This document shows, piece after piece, positions 5,044 through 5,241 of a stretch of 5,241 nt of DNA. Below the pieces are notes generated by a model. The model saw only the letters and a program-made list of their open reading frames with translations, did not search any database and was not told the origin of the DNA. A program made the position numbers and the translations under genes. Position 1 is the first letter of the stretch; the number at the start of each line of letters is the position of its first letter. Source of the DNA: Gemmatimonadota bacterium (lineage in GTDB: Bacteria; Gemmatimonadota; Gemmatimonadetes; Longimicrobiales; Longimicrobiaceae); NCBI GenBank assembly GCA_019348265.1, contig JAHWJV010000269.1:1-5241 (forward strand). Direction: 5' to 3'.

Positions 5044-5241
5044 TCACTCTTCCCGCAGTTTCCGGTACGTAATCGAATATCGTAACGCGTCCACGGGCGG
5101 AATGCTGGGCTCCCACACGGAACGCGCGGGACCACTCAGGAGATAGGCGGAGCGCGGCTCAGCGACGAGCTTCACGCGATCCCACTGGTCCCCGGCCGCG
5201 CGGCGGAGGCGGAAGACGCACGGCGCGAGGAGGGAGATGCC
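5044..5241 (-). CDS. AlkB-like 2OG-Fe(II) dioxygenase, C-terminal part (cut by window edge)
   Basis: The minus strand is open from base 5241 to a TGA at 5046-5044, giving the last 65 residues. They match the C-terminal half of the AlkB-like jelly roll: GISLLAPCVFRLRR (1-14), W20, a strand ending LVAEPRSAYLLSG (25-37), ARSVWEPSIPP (39-49) and LRYSITYRKL (53-62). In this family the closing RYxxTFR-type segment carries the arginines that bind 2-oxoglutarate, and both are present here (Arg54 and Arg60). The family oxidatively demethylates alkylated bases or other substrates. The segment corresponding to E. coli AlkB FYHGI, which holds the third Fe(II) ligand (His187), reads WEPSI here: Pro45 (codon CCC, 5109-5107) stands where His is expected. 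The HxD half of the iron site and the start lie outside the window. It is convergent with the lactonase gene, 39 bases apart. Confidence 0.82.
   Translation of the reverse strand, partial: GISLLAPCVFRLRRAAGDQWDRVKLVAEPRSAYLLSGPARSVWEPSIPPVDALRYSITYRKLREE

Overview
The window is GC-rich (roughly two thirds G+C by eye) bacterial DNA with tightly packed single-domain genes. The organism is probably Gram-negative: three predicted products carry lipoprotein-type signal peptides and one carries a twin-arginine (Tat) signal. The mix of genes (a DinB-like metal protein, an exported isoaspartyl methyltransferase, a small VNG-type lipoprotein, a Tat-exported beta-propeller lactonase) fits Gemmatimonadota or a similar high-GC soil phylum. 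That placement is an inference from gene style, not from a marker gene. I see no rRNA, tRNA, CRISPR array, insertion sequence or phage gene.

Layout, left to right. (1) 1-450 +: 3' part of a DinB-family gene cut by the window edge. (2) 451-717: non-coding gap. (3) 718-1461 +: pcm, an isoaspartyl methyltransferase with a lipoprotein signal. (4) 1411-2337 (possibly to 2385) on the minus strand: exported alpha/beta hydrolase, convergent with pcm and overlapping its 3' end by 51 bp. (5) 2338-2681: divergent control region with a 10-bp inverted repeat, an inner hairpin and good Shine-Dalgarno sequences on both sides. (6) 2682-3089 +: small lipoprotein of unknown function. (7) 3142-3720 + (possibly from 3094): class I SAM-dependent O-methyltransferase, probably co-transcribed with the lipoprotein gene. 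(8) 3721-3819: gap with a strong imperfect hairpin. (9) 3820-5004 +: Tat-exported lactonase-family beta-propeller. (10) 5005-5043: short convergent gap with a hairpin. (11) 5044-5241 minus: C-terminal 65 residues of an AlkB-like 2-oxoglutarate/Fe(II) dioxygenase, cut by the right edge.

The genes do not form one obvious pathway. The shared theme is repair or housekeeping (isoaspartyl repair, alkylation repair) and envelope or periplasmic hydrolysis. I do not see a convincing new multi-gene system. The points most worth a second look are: the AlkB-like protein has proline where the third iron-binding histidine is expected; the pcm product carries a lipoprotein signal although its cosubstrate SAM is cytoplasmic; the hydrolase has a non-conserved Arg/Gly-rich tail that runs into pcm; and a well-formed eight-codon leader overlaps the hydrolase start.
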